DNA of 64,000 nt. Source: Deinococcus aerophilus. Its GTDB lineage: Bacteria; Deinococcota; Deinococci; Deinococcales; Deinococcaceae. The notes beneath the pieces were generated by a model. It worked only from the letters and a program-made list of their open reading frames with translations. It searched no databases and was not told the origin of the DNA. Position numbers and translations under genes: made by a program. This document shows, in pieces, positions 18,965 through 32,198 of the stretch; positions within the stretch are counted from its first letter, which is position 1; each line of letters opens with the position of its first letter. The stretch lies in assembly GCF_014647075.1 (NCBI RefSeq), contig NZ_BMOM01000002.1, positions 1 through 64,000 of the forward strand. Reading direction: 5' to 3'.

Positions 18965-19667
18965 CCTCGCCGATCTGCTGACCCTTCCGGCGTTCGCGGG
19001 CGCAGAGGTCTGCAGCGGTCAGGACCGTCTGACCCAGCCGGTAACCTGGGTCCACGTCTCGGAAATTGCCGACGCGGCCCGGTTCCTGAGCGGCGGCGAG
19101 CTGCTGCTCAGCACCGGCGTCCCGCTGATGGCGGCGGGCGAGGCCGAGGCAGCGGCATACATCCGTTCTCTGGCCGTGGGCGGCGCGCAGGGGCTGGCGC
19201 TGGAACTGGTCCGCGAGGTGAGGGCGGTGCCGCCCGCCGCACTGTCGGCCGCCCACCACTGCAACTTTCCGCTGATCGTCTTCCGGCAGGAGGTGAGTTT
19301 TGCCGAGCTGACCCGCGCCGCCCACGCCCGGATTCTGCGGCCCCCGGTCCACGCGGCGGCGTCATCGCTGGCTCCGCTGCTGGAGGCCCTGTATGAAACG
19401 GGGCGCAGCGGCGACTTCTTGACCGCGCAGCTGGGCACATTGCTGGCCCTGCCGGCGCGCCCGCGCCTGACCCTGCTCGGGACCCTGGGGGCGCTGCTGG
19501 AATGCAACTTCAACGTGGCCGGAGCCGCCCGCCGGCTGGGAGTGCGCCGGCAGACGGTGTACTACCGCCTGGAGCAGTTGCGCGCCATGCTGGGCGACCT
19601 GAGCGATCCCCGGCGACAGCTGGGCCTGCTGCTGGCGCTGGACATGGTGGGCACAGGCACCCCCTGA
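18954..19667 (+). CDS. Short PucR-family transcriptional regulator
   Basis: The 237-residue protein has the N-terminal PucR domain (residues 1-115, LPSLADLLTL and GGELLLSTG) and a C-terminal HTH_30 domain (about 178-230, NVAGAARRLGVRRQTVYYRL). Classical PucR/CdaR proteins are about twice as long because of a central GGDEF-like region, which is missing here. PucR regulators sense purine or pyrimidine breakdown products. Its position inside the catabolic island makes it the likely controller. Confidence 0.88.
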   Translation: MLPSLADLLTLPAFAGAEVCSGQDRLTQPVTWVHVSEIADAARFLSGGELLLSTGVPLMAAGEAEAAAYIRSLAVGGAQGLALELVREVRAVPPAALSAAHHCNFPLIVFRQEVSFAELTRAAHARILRPPVHAAASSLAPLLEALYETGRSGDFLTAQLGTLLALPARPRLTLLGTLGALLECNFNVAGAARRLGVRRQTVYYRLEQLRAMLGDLSDPRRQLGLLLALDMVGTGTP

Positions 19668-20042
19668 CGGAATTCGCCGTTCCCCTCTGATTCACCGGTC
19701 CACCGCCACGCCCTCCACCTCCGCGATCAGCACGCACACCCGCGGCAGGGTCGCGGGCCGGGACGGACCACGCAGCCCCAGGACGAGGCGGCGGAGGCCG
19801 AATGCGGCATCTGTTGACCGGACGCCGTGAAGCCGGACGCGCCGGACGGGTCGGTGAATCTGCAGAAAGGCATCACTGGCACACTGAACCTCACCCGCTG
19901 CTCTGAGGCCGCGTGGTTCGGACTGGAGAACCGGAAGCGGTGGATTGGACACCCTGTCTCTTGAGTCCACCCGGCAGGAGGCGGACAATACAGTGCGTCC
20001 ACAACTCGCACCGTTTTTTCCCGTTTTCCCGGAGGTCCACCC
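19668..20042. other. Intergenic region with promoter candidates, 375 bp
   Basis: No coding sequence or RNA gene is evident. A TTGAGT (19961-19966) and GACAAT (19984-19989) with 17-base spacing form a weak promoter candidate upstream of the aminotransferase. GGAGG (20030-20034) is its ribosome site. The second half of the catabolic island may thus form its own transcription unit. Confidence 0.4.
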
Positions 20043-21404
20043 ATGACCAGCACCGAACCGCGCCCGCCCGTCGCCTCCGCGCACGACATCGCCCAGCAGA
20101 ACCGCGACTACACCATGTTCTCATGGTCGGTGCAGGGCGGGGCGCTGCCGCCCGTGATGACCGGTGGAAAGGGCAGCCATTTCTATGACGGCGACGGCAA
20201 CACCTGGCTCGACTTCTCCAGCCAGCTGATCAACCTGAACATCGGCCACCAGCACCCGCGCATGCTGGAAGCCATCAAGAAGCAGGTGGATCAGATGTGC
20301 TTTGCCGGACCGAGCTTTGCCACCGAGCCGCGCGGACAGCTGGGCCAAAAGCTCTCGGAGGTGACCGGGCTGGGCAAGACCTTCTTCACGCTGGGCGGCT
20401 CGGAGGCCAACGAGAACGCCATCAAGATCGCCCGCCTCGTCACGGGCCGCGACAAGATCATCACCCGTTACCGCTCGTACCACGGCGCGACCATGGGCAG
20501 CATGACTGCCTCGGGCGATCCCCGGCGCTGGCCGGTGGAACCTGGGGTGCCGGGCGTGGTGCGCGTGTTCGACCCGTACTGCTACCGCTGCCCCTTTGGC
20601 AAGACGCCGGATTCGTGCGGGCGCGAGTGCGTATCGCACATCGAGGAAGTCATCCAGATGGAGGGGCCGGATTCCATCGCCGCGATTCTGGTCGAGGGCA
20701 TCACCGGCAGCAACGGCCTGCTGGTACCGCCCGACGACTATTACCCCAAACTGCGGGCGCTGTGCGACCGGTACGGCATCCTCCTGATCACCGACGAGGT
20801 GATGAGCGGTTTCGGGCGCACCGGCAAGTGGCTGGCCACCCAGCACTACGGCATCAAGCCCGACATCGTGACCTGCGCCAAGGGGCTGACGAGCGGATAC
20901 ATGCCGCTGGGCGCGGTGATTGTGTCCCGGGAAATCGCCGCCTACTTCGACACCCATATGCTGTGGGGTGGCCTGACCTACAGCGGCCATCCGGTGTGCT
21001 GCGCCGCCGCCGTGGAAAACCTGGCGATCTACGAGGATGAGGGACTGTTCGCAAACGCGCTGGAACTGGGGGCGTACCTGGGGCAGCGGCTGGAAGCCAT
21101 GAAGGCCCGGTACGCCTGCGTGGGCGACGTGCGCTACAAGGGCCTGTTCTCGGTGCTGGAACTGGTGCGCGACAAAGCGACCAAGGAGCCGCTGGCCCCG
21201 TTCGGCGGTACGTCACCGGAGATGGGACAGCTCGCCGCGCACCTAAGAAGCCGGCACGTCTATGCCTACAGCCGCTTCAATTTCCTGTGGGTCTGCCCGC
21301 CGCTGGTGGTCACCAAAGAGGAACTGGACGCCGGACTGGACGTGTACGAGGAGGCCCTGGCGCTGGTGGACCAGACGATTGCCGCAGCGGTGGCGGCGGA
21401 CTGA
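20043..21404 (+). CDS. Class III PLP aminotransferase, probably beta-alanine/beta-aminoisobutyrate
   Basis: The 453-residue enzyme moves the amino group of beta-alanine or 3-aminoisobutyrate to a keto acid, giving a (methyl)malonate semialdehyde. PLP contacts are clear: GGSEANENAIK, the Asp of ITDEVMSGFGRTGK near 250, and the Schiff-base Lys280 in CAKGLTSGYMPLGA. A CYRCPFGKTPDSCGREC segment near 180-195 is typical of the taurine/beta-alanine-pyruvate branch. The gene immediately precedes the semialdehyde dehydrogenase, which fixes the role. Confidence 0.88.
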   Translation: MTSTEPRPPVASAHDIAQQNRDYTMFSWSVQGGALPPVMTGGKGSHFYDGDGNTWLDFSSQLINLNIGHQHPRMLEAIKKQVDQMCFAGPSFATEPRGQLGQKLSEVTGLGKTFFTLGGSEANENAIKIARLVTGRDKIITRYRSYHGATMGSMTASGDPRRWPVEPGVPGVVRVFDPYCYRCPFGKTPDSCGRECVSHIEEVIQMEGPDSIAAILVEGITGSNGLLVPPDDYYPKLRALCDRYGILLITDEVMSGFGRTGKWLATQHYGIKPDIVTCAKGLTSGYMPLGAVIVSREIAAYFDTHMLWGGLTYSGHPVCCAAAVENLAIYEDEGLFANALELGAYLGQRLEAMKARYACVGDVRYKGLFSVLELVRDKATKEPLAPFGGTSPEMGQLAAHLRSRHVYAYSRFNFLWVCPPLVVTKEELDAGLDVYEEALALVDQTIAAAVAAD

Positions 21405-21552
21405 GGACTCCGGCCCACCGAAAGCCCCAGGCGCGCGCCGCAACCCTGGACCGCAGCTCTCCGGGGCGTCCGCCCGCTGACGCGGGGCAGCCCACCCGAC
21501 GGGCTGTTCCCGGCCAGACCCCCACCCACCCCTTTCCCCATCCGGAGGCCCC

Positions 21553-23061
<1,509 letters not shown>

Positions 23062-23374
23062 GGTCGGCCCTTCCCTGATTTCTCGCCCGCCCGAATGCCG
23101 GGAACGGCGCCCGAACGGTTGTGGCCGGGCATTTCCCCATCCGACGCGTCCAGAAGGAGCATCTAGAATCCCGGGATTCTAGGTGCTCTTCGCCGGTATG
23201 CGCTGCCGGGTCGGGAGGGCGCGGGGCGCGGCTGCCGGGCAGGCGGCTGCGGACCGGACGCCCCACGCGTCTGCCCGGCTAGACTGGGCCGACCGTTTGC
23301 CCTGACCCTCAACCATCGTCCCCACCCCACGCCCTTCCCCGGCTGAACCGGGAAGTGCCCAGGAGTTCCAGAAT
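23062..23374. other. Intergenic region with large palindrome, 313 bp
   Basis: The region between mmsA and the thiolase gene contains a 32-base near-perfect palindrome (23157-23188), annotated separately. A TAGACT near 23278-23283 may be a -10 for the thiolase unit. AGGAG before ATG 23375 is its ribosome site. No coding sequence is evident. Confidence 0.5.
23157..23188. repeat. 32-bp palindrome, possible operator or hairpin
   Basis: Arms 23157-23172 and 23173-23188 are reverse complements except for one position, which can pair as G-U. The centre is CCCGGG flanked by TCTAGAATC-type sequence. Neither strand has a T-tract after it, so it is not a standard terminator. It may be an operator, an RNA hairpin, or a repeat-element core. 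Confidence 0.75.
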
Positions 23375-26046
<2,672 letters not shown>

Positions 26047-26167
26047 GGCGGTCCACAGCCCGGCTCCGGGCCCGCCCGTTCAACCTCTGTGGCATGCCTG
26101 AATACTGGCTCAAGCCTGTGGCCGTTCCGCCGTCACCACGCCCGCCCCGCTTCCGCGACAATGCCGT

Positions 26168-27058
26168 ATGTTCCGAGTCCTCTCCCGTGTGTGGCTGGCG
26201 TGTTCCGTCCTGGGCGGAGCGGCGAGCGCCCTGCCCGCCAGCGTGACCCTCAAGGCCATCCGCCACGAGTACCAGGGGCCGGACAACTGCGCGCCCGTGA
26301 CGGCGCTGACGGTGCTGGGGTACTACGGTACGCGCGTCACGCAGGCCAGCGCAGCCAGCGCCCTGAAGGACTATCCCGGTGATCCGCAGGTGACCAGCCT
26401 GGAACTCGCCGCCTACCTGGGGCGGTTTGGGCTGCGCAGCGTCATTCGGTATGCGGGCGACCCTCAGGTGTTGCGTGAACTGGTGTCCCGCGGGTTCCCC
26501 GTGGTGGTCCAGCAGCGGTTGCGGGCGGGCAGCAATGTCGCGCATTTCCGCACTGTTTACGGTTACAGCGGCGGACGCTTCCTGACCAGCGATCCCTTGC
26601 GCGGTCCCTCCCTGAGCCTGAGCGAGGCGGAGCTCACAGAGCTGTGGCACTTCTACAACGGCGAATATCTGGTGGCCTATCCGCCCGCCCAGGAGGCGCA
26701 GGTGCGGGCAGCGATGGGCGAGAACTTCAATGTCACGGCCAACTGGCAGCATGCCCGGCGGGACGGTGAGGAGGCGGTGCGGGCGCGGCCCGGCGATCCC
26801 TATGCGTGGTGGGGATTGGCGAAGGCCAACCTGCGGCTGGGCAGCGTCAAACTGGCCGCCGAGCAGTTTGACCGCGCCGTGAATCTGGGCGTGCCCACCC
26901 TGTATTACCTGTACCGCCAGGAGGCCTTCGAGGCGTGGCTGCAGGCCGGGTACTACACCCGGACGCTGGAGCTGACGGCCCGGGGACTCAAGGCGTTTCC
27001 CAAAAGCAAGGAGCTGCTGAAGTTCCGCGATCTGGCCAGTCAGGCCCTGGACGGCTGA
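26168..27058 (+). CDS. Exported C39-peptidase-like protein with TPR tail
   Basis: The 296-residue protein has a signal peptide (residues 1-22) and then a papain-like C39 fold with Cys41 (DNCAPVTAL), His126 (AHFRTVYGY) and Asp142 (LTSDPLRGP) as a plausible triad. Residues 195-295 form helical TPR-like repeats (PYAWWGLAKANLRLGSVKLA). Without an ABC transporter domain it is not a bacteriocin exporter; it may be a surface or periplasmic cysteine peptidase or a non-enzymatic relative. A GACAAT 5 bases before the ATG hints at a leaderless message. Confidence 0.8.
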   Translation: MFRVLSRVWLACSVLGGAASALPASVTLKAIRHEYQGPDNCAPVTALTVLGYYGTRVTQASAASALKDYPGDPQVTSLELAAYLGRFGLRSVIRYAGDPQVLRELVSRGFPVVVQQRLRAGSNVAHFRTVYGYSGGRFLTSDPLRGPSLSLSEAELTELWHFYNGEYLVAYPPAQEAQVRAAMGENFNVTANWQHARRDGEEAVRARPGDPYAWWGLAKANLRLGSVKLAAEQFDRAVNLGVPTLYYLYRQEAFEAWLQAGYYTRTLELTARGLKAFPKSKELLKFRDLASQALDG

Positions 27059-27067
27059 GGCGGAGCG

Positions 27068-28078
27068 TCACTCGCCCCTTGCCGTCGTCCTCCCAGGGCG
27101 GACCCGCTGGCTCTGCTCGATGATGTCATCCATCAACCGGTCCAGTTCCGGATCCACCACCCTCCGCGCCGGATCGGCGTCATACCACGCCAGAATCTCG
27201 TGGACGCCCTGCGAGAAGGGAATACGTGCCACGTACCCGGGCACCAGCCGCTTGATCTTGGTGTTGTCGAAGACCACGCTGTAGGACTTGTCCCCGAGCA
27301 GGCCCGCGCCCCAGTCCGGTCCGAAGGCGGCGATCACATCCGAGGGCACATGCACGAGCTGTGGCGTGACTCCGGCCGCTCCGGCAACGAGTTCAAAGAT
27401 CTGGTTCCAGGTGAGCAGTTCGTCGGACGTGATCTGCACGGCCTCGCCAATCACGGCGGATCGGCCCAGCAACCCCACGAAGCCCACCGCAAAGTCGCGG
27501 TGGTGGGTCAGGGTCCACAGCGAGGTGCCGTCTCCGTGGACAATCACCGGCTTGCCCCGGCGCATGCGGTCCACCACGGTATAGCCGCCGTCCATCGGCA
27601 GCAGGGTGGCGTCATAGGTGTGTGAGGGCCGCACGATGGTCACCGGAAAACCGTCCTCACGGTAGGCGCGCATCAGGCGGTTCTCGCAGGCGATCTTATC
27701 CCGTGAGTACCCCCAGAAGGGGTTGTGCAGGGGGGTGGATTCGGTGATGGGCAGGTGGCCCAGCGGCTTCTGGTACGCAGAGGCCGAGCTGATAAAAATG
27801 TATTGCCGGGTGCGGTCCCGGAACACTTCCAGATCCGTCTCGATGTGCTCGGGGGTGAAGGCCACCCAGTTCACCACCACATCGAACTTCAGGTCGCCCA
27901 GGGCCCGCGCCGCACTGCTCGGGTCGCGGATGTCGCCGCGGAGCACCGTGGCTCCAGCCGGCACCAACCGGGAAGATTCTCCGCGGTTCAGCAGGTACAG
28001 GTTCATGCCCTGCGCCAGGGCCCGCTCCGAACATGCCGAACTGATGATGCCCGTTCCGCCGATAAACAAGACCTTCAT
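27068..28078 (-). CDS. NAD-dependent epimerase/dehydratase family protein
   Basis: The 336-residue extended SDR begins MKVLFIGGTGIISSA, an atypical glycine-rich motif shared with isoflavone-reductase and CSP41-like proteins. SSASAY and YSRDK supply Ser, Tyr and Lys near residues 98-125, and VTIVRPSHTYD is the substrate-side block. Its ATG overlaps the stop of the upstream epimerase by 4 bases. It probably modifies a sugar nucleotide or free sugar acid. It ends 9 bases from the convergent C39/TPR gene. Confidence 0.85.
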   Translation of the reverse strand: MKVLFIGGTGIISSACSERALAQGMNLYLLNRGESSRLVPAGATVLRGDIRDPSSAARALGDLKFDVVVNWVAFTPEHIETDLEVFRDRTRQYIFISSASAYQKPLGHLPITESTPLHNPFWGYSRDKIACENRLMRAYREDGFPVTIVRPSHTYDATLLPMDGGYTVVDRMRRGKPVIVHGDGTSLWTLTHHRDFAVGFVGLLGRSAVIGEAVQITSDELLTWNQIFELVAGAAGVTPQLVHVPSDVIAAFGPDWGAGLLGDKSYSVVFDNTKIKRLVPGYVARIPFSQGVHEILAWYDADPARRVVDPELDRLMDDIIEQSQRVRPGRTTARGE

Positions 28079-28992
28079 GGCTCTCTTCCCTGGGCGCCTG
28101 AGCCCTCCTCTGCGCCCTCCCCACCCAGCGTGTCACGCCAGCGGTGCTGCGGCTCAAACCCGAGATGCCGCCGCGCATGGTCAATGCCCAGCAGGGTCTG
28201 GAAACCATCCAGCGGTTCCCGCAGCGGCACCTCCGGAAAAACCTGTTCCATCAACGTGCGCGAGGGCACCGGCATCACGGTGTCGGCGGCGGCGATGATG
28301 AAACTGCTTGCCCCGGACAGCGGGGCCTCCATCGCCAGGCGGCAGGCCAGCGCGGCGTCCCGCTCGTCGATGTAGCCCCACAGGTTCCACTTGCGCGCGT
28401 GCGGGTCGGGCCACGCCAGCTCGGGAAAGCGGCGGTACTCTCCTGGACCCAGGATGTTGGAGAAACGCAGGGCCACGAAGGGAATCCCCGAACGGCGCGC
28501 AAAGTCCTGCGCCATCGTCTCGGTCAGCACCTTGCTCAGGGCATACGACGATTCCGGATGGGGATAGTGTGCCTCGTCCACCGGGGCGTAGCGGGGCGGG
28601 ACGTCAAACGGCAGGCCCAGCGTCGTCTCACTGGATGCCCACACAACCCGCTGCAAGCCGAGCATGGTCGCCGCCGTAAAAACGCTGTGGTTCATGGTCA
28701 CGTTCTGCACAAAGGTGTGATGCGCGGCCTGCAGGCCGGGCGCGGGAATGTTCGCCAGGTGAATCACGCTGCCCGCGCCGTGCATGACTTCCAGCGTCTG
28801 GCCCAGATCGGTCAGATCGGCGCGCAGGGCGTCCTTCAGAGAACCGGGAAAATTGCCGTTCGGTCTGGGGATGGACTGGGTATCCACCGCAATGACCTCA
28901 TACCCATGTTCAAGCAGATGCTGGAGGGTTGCCCGACCGGCCCGGCCCGCTGCACCGGTCAGGACGACCGGACCCTGTGGCGCCGCTACCAT
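28075..28992 (-). CDS. NAD(P)-dependent SDR, uronate-dehydrogenase/epimerase-like
   Basis: The 305-residue protein opens with VVLTGAAGRAGRATLQHL, a Rossmann motif like those of uronate dehydrogenases. The catalytic YALSK motif is near residue 152 after a Ser-rich WASSETTLG, and FVALRFSNILGPGEY follows. The middle gene of a three-gene minus-strand operon, it overlaps the aldo/keto reductase stop region by 7 bases. Oxidation of a sugar or uronic acid is the best guess. Confidence 0.85.
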   Translation of the reverse strand: MVAAPQGPVVLTGAAGRAGRATLQHLLEHGYEVIAVDTQSIPRPNGNFPGSLKDALRADLTDLGQTLEVMHGAGSVIHLANIPAPGLQAAHHTFVQNVTMNHSVFTAATMLGLQRVVWASSETTLGLPFDVPPRYAPVDEAHYPHPESSYALSKVLTETMAQDFARRSGIPFVALRFSNILGPGEYRRFPELAWPDPHARKWNLWGYIDERDAALACRLAMEAPLSGASSFIIAAADTVMPVPSRTLMEQVFPEVPLREPLDGFQTLLGIDHARRHLGFEPQHRWRDTLGGEGAEEGSGAQGREP

Positions 28993-29957
28993 GCGTAGGC
29001 CTCCGGAGCCTGACCACCGGGTCCGGGCCAGATCTCGTCCAGCCGTTTCAGGGTGTCACCGGTCAGCTGGATGTCGAGCGCCCGGAGCGCTCCGTCGAGT
29101 TGCCCGGCGGTGCGCGGCCCGATGATCGGGGCCGTCACGGCAGGCTGACGCAGCAACCACGCCAGCGCCACATCTGCGGGTGACTCACCCAGCTCACCGC
29201 ACAGCGCCTCGTACTGCTCCAGCTGGGGGCGGTGCTTTTCAATCTGTTTTTGCATGTTCTCAGTGGCGCGGCGGCCCTCCTGCACCTTCTTCAGCACTCC
29301 GCCGAGCAGTCCCCCACCCAGCGGACTCCAGGGAATCACGCCCAGCCCCAGCGCCTGACACGCTGGAATGACTTCCAGCTCGATGGTGCGCGCCGACAGG
29401 TTGTACAGGCTCTGCTCCGAGACCAGACCCATGAAGTGGCGCCCCGCGGCGAGCGTGTTGGCCTGGGCGATGTTCCAGCCCGCGAAGTTGCTGCTTCCCA
29501 CGTACAGCACCTTGCCCTCGCGCACCAGCTGTTCCATGGCCTGCCAGATCTCCTCCCAGGGGGTGAACCGGTCGATGTGGTGCATCTGGTACAGGTCGAT
29601 GTGGTCGGTCTTCAGGCGGCGCAGGCTGTCCTCGCACGCCCGGCGGATGTGGTAGGCCGAGAGCCGCTGGTCATTGGGCCCGTCACCCATCTTGCCGTAC
29701 ACCTTGGTCGCGAGCACGATGCAGTCGCGGTGACCGGGATTTCTGTCCAGCCAGCGGCCCACGATCTGCTCGGTCACGCCCTCGCCGGGCTGGCGGCCAT
29801 ACACGTTGGCGGTATCGAAGAAGTTGACGCCCCGGTCCAGCGCCGCGTCCATGATCGCGTGGCTGTCCTGCTCGCTGGTCTCGGGACCGAAGTTCATGGT
29901 GCCCAGGCACAGGGGGCGGACTTTCAGGCCGGTGCGGCCCAGATGACGGTATTCCAT
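28986..29957 (-). CDS. Aldo/keto reductase
   Basis: The 323-residue (alpha/beta)8 barrel has the AKR tetrad in standard order: Asp in FFDTANVYG, Tyr of the same segment, Lys in VLATKVYGK and His in LYQMHHIDRF. The NADP-binding C-terminal segment reads TAPIIGPRTAGQLDGAL. It resembles the YghZ/Kvbeta-like reductases. It is the first gene of the operon with two sugar-type SDRs, which suggests a joint role in oxidising or reducing an unusual sugar. Confidence 0.92.
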   Translation of the reverse strand: MEYRHLGRTGLKVRPLCLGTMNFGPETSEQDSHAIMDAALDRGVNFFDTANVYGRQPGEGVTEQIVGRWLDRNPGHRDCIVLATKVYGKMGDGPNDQRLSAYHIRRACEDSLRRLKTDHIDLYQMHHIDRFTPWEEIWQAMEQLVREGKVLYVGSSNFAGWNIAQANTLAAGRHFMGLVSEQSLYNLSARTIELEVIPACQALGLGVIPWSPLGGGLLGGVLKKVQEGRRATENMQKQIEKHRPQLEQYEALCGELGESPADVALAWLLRQPAVTAPIIGPRTAGQLDGALRALDIQLTGDTLKRLDEIWPGPGGQAPEAYAW

Positions 29958-30267
29958 GGCGTGCCTCCTCGGGAGCGCGGAAGATGCAGGTGGGCAAAAT
30001 GCTGTCCCGGTGACGCTACACCCGCAGACCCCGCTCCGTCATCCGGACCGACCATTCATCATTGCAGCCTGCTTCTCCTTCGGGGACCGGGCAACCCGCA
30101 CCGGCCCGCTGTCCCCAGATGTGGGCCAGCGGCGGCGTGCTTGCCCTTCCCTGTCCGGACTGCCCGTCACGCGCGTCTGGGACGGATGTCCTGTTCACGG
30201 GGGCTTCATTGCCCGTTTCTTGTCATAAATCCCCACATGCCGTCAGATCCAGCCTCTACAGTGAACC
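29958..30267. other. Divergent intergenic region, 310 bp
   Basis: The region separates the minus-strand aldo/keto reductase operon from the polyketide cluster. TTGTCA (30220-30225) and TCAGAT (30243-30248) with 17-base spacing form one promoter candidate, and TACAGT (30257-30262) another directly before the start codon. No coding or structured RNA feature is evident. Confidence 0.4.
30257..30262 (+). promoter_or_regulatory. -10 element, leaderless start of the polyketide operon
   Basis: TACAGT fits TANNNT and lies 5 bases before ATG 30268, which has no Shine-Dalgarno sequence. Confidence 0.45.
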
Positions 30268-31443
30268 ATGTCCGTTTTCCTGCACGACGTCGCCGTGGCG
30301 CTTCCTGACCACGTGTATCCGCAGTCGCGCATCCGCGACGTCATCAAGGCCCAGCCCGAACTGGACCGGCTGGGCCAGCGCCTGACGGGGGCGGCCTTCA
30401 ATGCTTCGGGCATTGACCAGCGGTACAGCGTGGTTCAGGACTTTATGCGGGAGGCCGACGAGGAACCGGGCCTGTTCTATGACCCGGCCAGCGGCCGCAT
30501 GCTGACCCCCAGTACCGGCACGCGCAACGTGGTGTATACTGCCGAGGCCACCCGGCTGTACGTGGAGGCGGCCCGCCGGGTGCTGGAGAGCAGCGGCCTT
30601 CAGGCGAACGACATCACCCACGTCATCACCGTGTCCTGCACGGGATTCTTCGCGCCGGGGCCCGACTATGCGGTGGTGCGGGCGCTGAACCTCGGTGCGG
30701 ACGTGGCACGTTTTCACGTGGGGTTCATGGGCTGTTACGCCGCCTTCCCGGCCCTGAAGATGGCGCAGGCCTTCTGTGAGGCCAACGCGGACGCCACCGT
30801 CCTCGTGATCAGCGCCGAGCTGTGTACCCTGCACATGCATTCCTCGGCCGATCCGGACACCATCATTGCCAACTCGGTGTTCGCCGATGGCTGCGCCGCC
30901 GCCGTGGTGAGTGCGCGCCCCCCGGCCCCCGGAGCGCGGGCGCTGCGCCTAGACCATTTTGAAACCACCCTCACGCCGGTCGGGGTGGGCGAGGCCGAGA
31001 TGGCCTGGACCATCGGGGACCAGGGGTATGACATGGTGCTCAGCACCTACGTGCCGTCCATCATCGAGTCGCACATCGAGGGCGCACTGTCGCCGCTGCT
31101 CGCGCGCGATCCGGCGCTGGCCGAGGCCGGACATGCCGGGGTGGAGCGCTGGGCCATTCACCCGGGGGGGCGCAGCATCCTGGACAAGGTGCAGGGCAGC
31201 CTCAACCTCAGCGACGACCAGCTGCGGCCCTCGCGCGAGGTGCTGCGGCAGCACGGCAACATGAGCAGCGCCACCGTGCTGTTCATCCTGCGCGACCTGC
31301 TGGAACAGGCCGGGGACGGCGAACGGGTGTGTGCGATGGCCTTCGGACCCGGCCTGACGGTGGAAACCGGCCTGATGACCAAGCTGGGCGTGGCCGTGCC
31401 CGCCGGAACGCCGCGTGACCTTCCTGCCCTCGCCGGAGCCTGA
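30268..31443 (+). CDS. Type III polyketide synthase (chalcone/stilbene synthase family)
   Basis: The 391-residue homodimeric ketosynthase extends a starter acyl-CoA with malonyl-CoA and cyclises the product. The catalytic triad is complete: Cys156 (GFMGCYAAF), His298 (WAIHPGGRSILD) and Asn331 (RQHGNMSSATVLF). Starter and ring type cannot be read from the sequence; products of related bacterial enzymes include alkylresorcinols, alkylpyrones and tetrahydroxynaphthalene. It leads a tight operon: the methyltransferase gene starts on its last base (TGATG junction). Confidence 0.93.
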   Translation: MSVFLHDVAVALPDHVYPQSRIRDVIKAQPELDRLGQRLTGAAFNASGIDQRYSVVQDFMREADEEPGLFYDPASGRMLTPSTGTRNVVYTAEATRLYVEAARRVLESSGLQANDITHVITVSCTGFFAPGPDYAVVRALNLGADVARFHVGFMGCYAAFPALKMAQAFCEANADATVLVISAELCTLHMHSSADPDTIIANSVFADGCAAAVVSARPPAPGARALRLDHFETTLTPVGVGEAEMAWTIGDQGYDMVLSTYVPSIIESHIEGALSPLLARDPALAEAGHAGVERWAIHPGGRSILDKVQGSLNLSDDQLRPSREVLRQHGNMSSATVLFILRDLLEQAGDGERVCAMAFGPGLTVETGLMTKLGVAVPAGTPRDLPALAGA

Positions 31444-32198
31444 TGAGCTGGCTGTCCCTGCAGCGCCGCGACACGCAGCTCAGCGAGCTGATGGACGACC
31501 CGGCCTGCGATCTGGACGGACTGCGCCGGACGTACGCGCAGTTCGGATCGGTCAACTCCTTGGTGGCAGGCTGGGGGCGGGTATACCGGCAGCACCTGCG
31601 CCCCCGCCTGTCCCGGGACCGGCCCCACCGCCTGCTGGACATCGGCTGCGGCGGCGGCGACGTGCCGCGGGCGCTGGCACGCTGGGCGGCACGTGACGGC
31701 TTTACCCTGAGAATCACCGCCATCGACGCCGACGCGCGGGCCATTGCATATGCGGCCGCGCAGCCACCCGTCTCGGGCCTGACCTTCCGGCAGGCGCTGA
31801 GCGGCGATCTGGTGCGCCAGGGCCACAGCTTCGATCTTGTGACCTCCAACCATCTGCTTCACCACCTGACCGACGCGGAACTCAGGACCGTGCTGCTCGA
31901 CAGCGAGGCGCTGTGCCGGGACGCGGAGGGGCGGGGCGGTGGGCTGGCCGTTCACAGTGACATCCAGCGCAGCCCGCTGGCCTACGCGGCCTTCCGGGTG
32001 GGGGTCGCGCCGCTGTTTCGCGGTTCTTTTATCGGTGTCGACGGGCTGCGCTCCATCCGGCGCAGCTTTACGGCTCCCGAGCTGGCGGCGCTGGCTCCTC
32101 CCGGCTGGCAGGTGCAGACCCTGCCGCCGTACCGCAACCTGCTGCTGTACGACGCGGCCACTGCGCTCTCAGATACTGGGGCCCCCGCGCGTGCCTGA
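31443..32198 (+). CDS. Class I SAM-dependent methyltransferase
   Basis: The 251-residue protein has the Rossmann methyltransferase motif I LLDIGCGGGDVPRAL near residue 63-77, the acidic ribose-binding ITAIDADARAI, and the post-motif TSNHLLHHLTDAELR. Its place directly after the type III synthase suggests O- or C-methylation of the polyketide phenol. It belongs to the methyltransferase class often found beside type III synthases and FAD monooxygenases, rather than the isoprenylcysteine-type enzymes of the Streptomyces srs and Bacillus bps systems. Confidence 0.88.
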   Translation: MSWLSLQRRDTQLSELMDDPACDLDGLRRTYAQFGSVNSLVAGWGRVYRQHLRPRLSRDRPHRLLDIGCGGGDVPRALARWAARDGFTLRITAIDADARAIAYAAAQPPVSGLTFRQALSGDLVRQGHSFDLVTSNHLLHHLTDAELRTVLLDSEALCRDAEGRGGGLAVHSDIQRSPLAYAAFRVGVAPLFRGSFIGVDGLRSIRRSFTAPELAALAPPGWQVQTLPPYRNLLLYDAATALSDTGAPARA

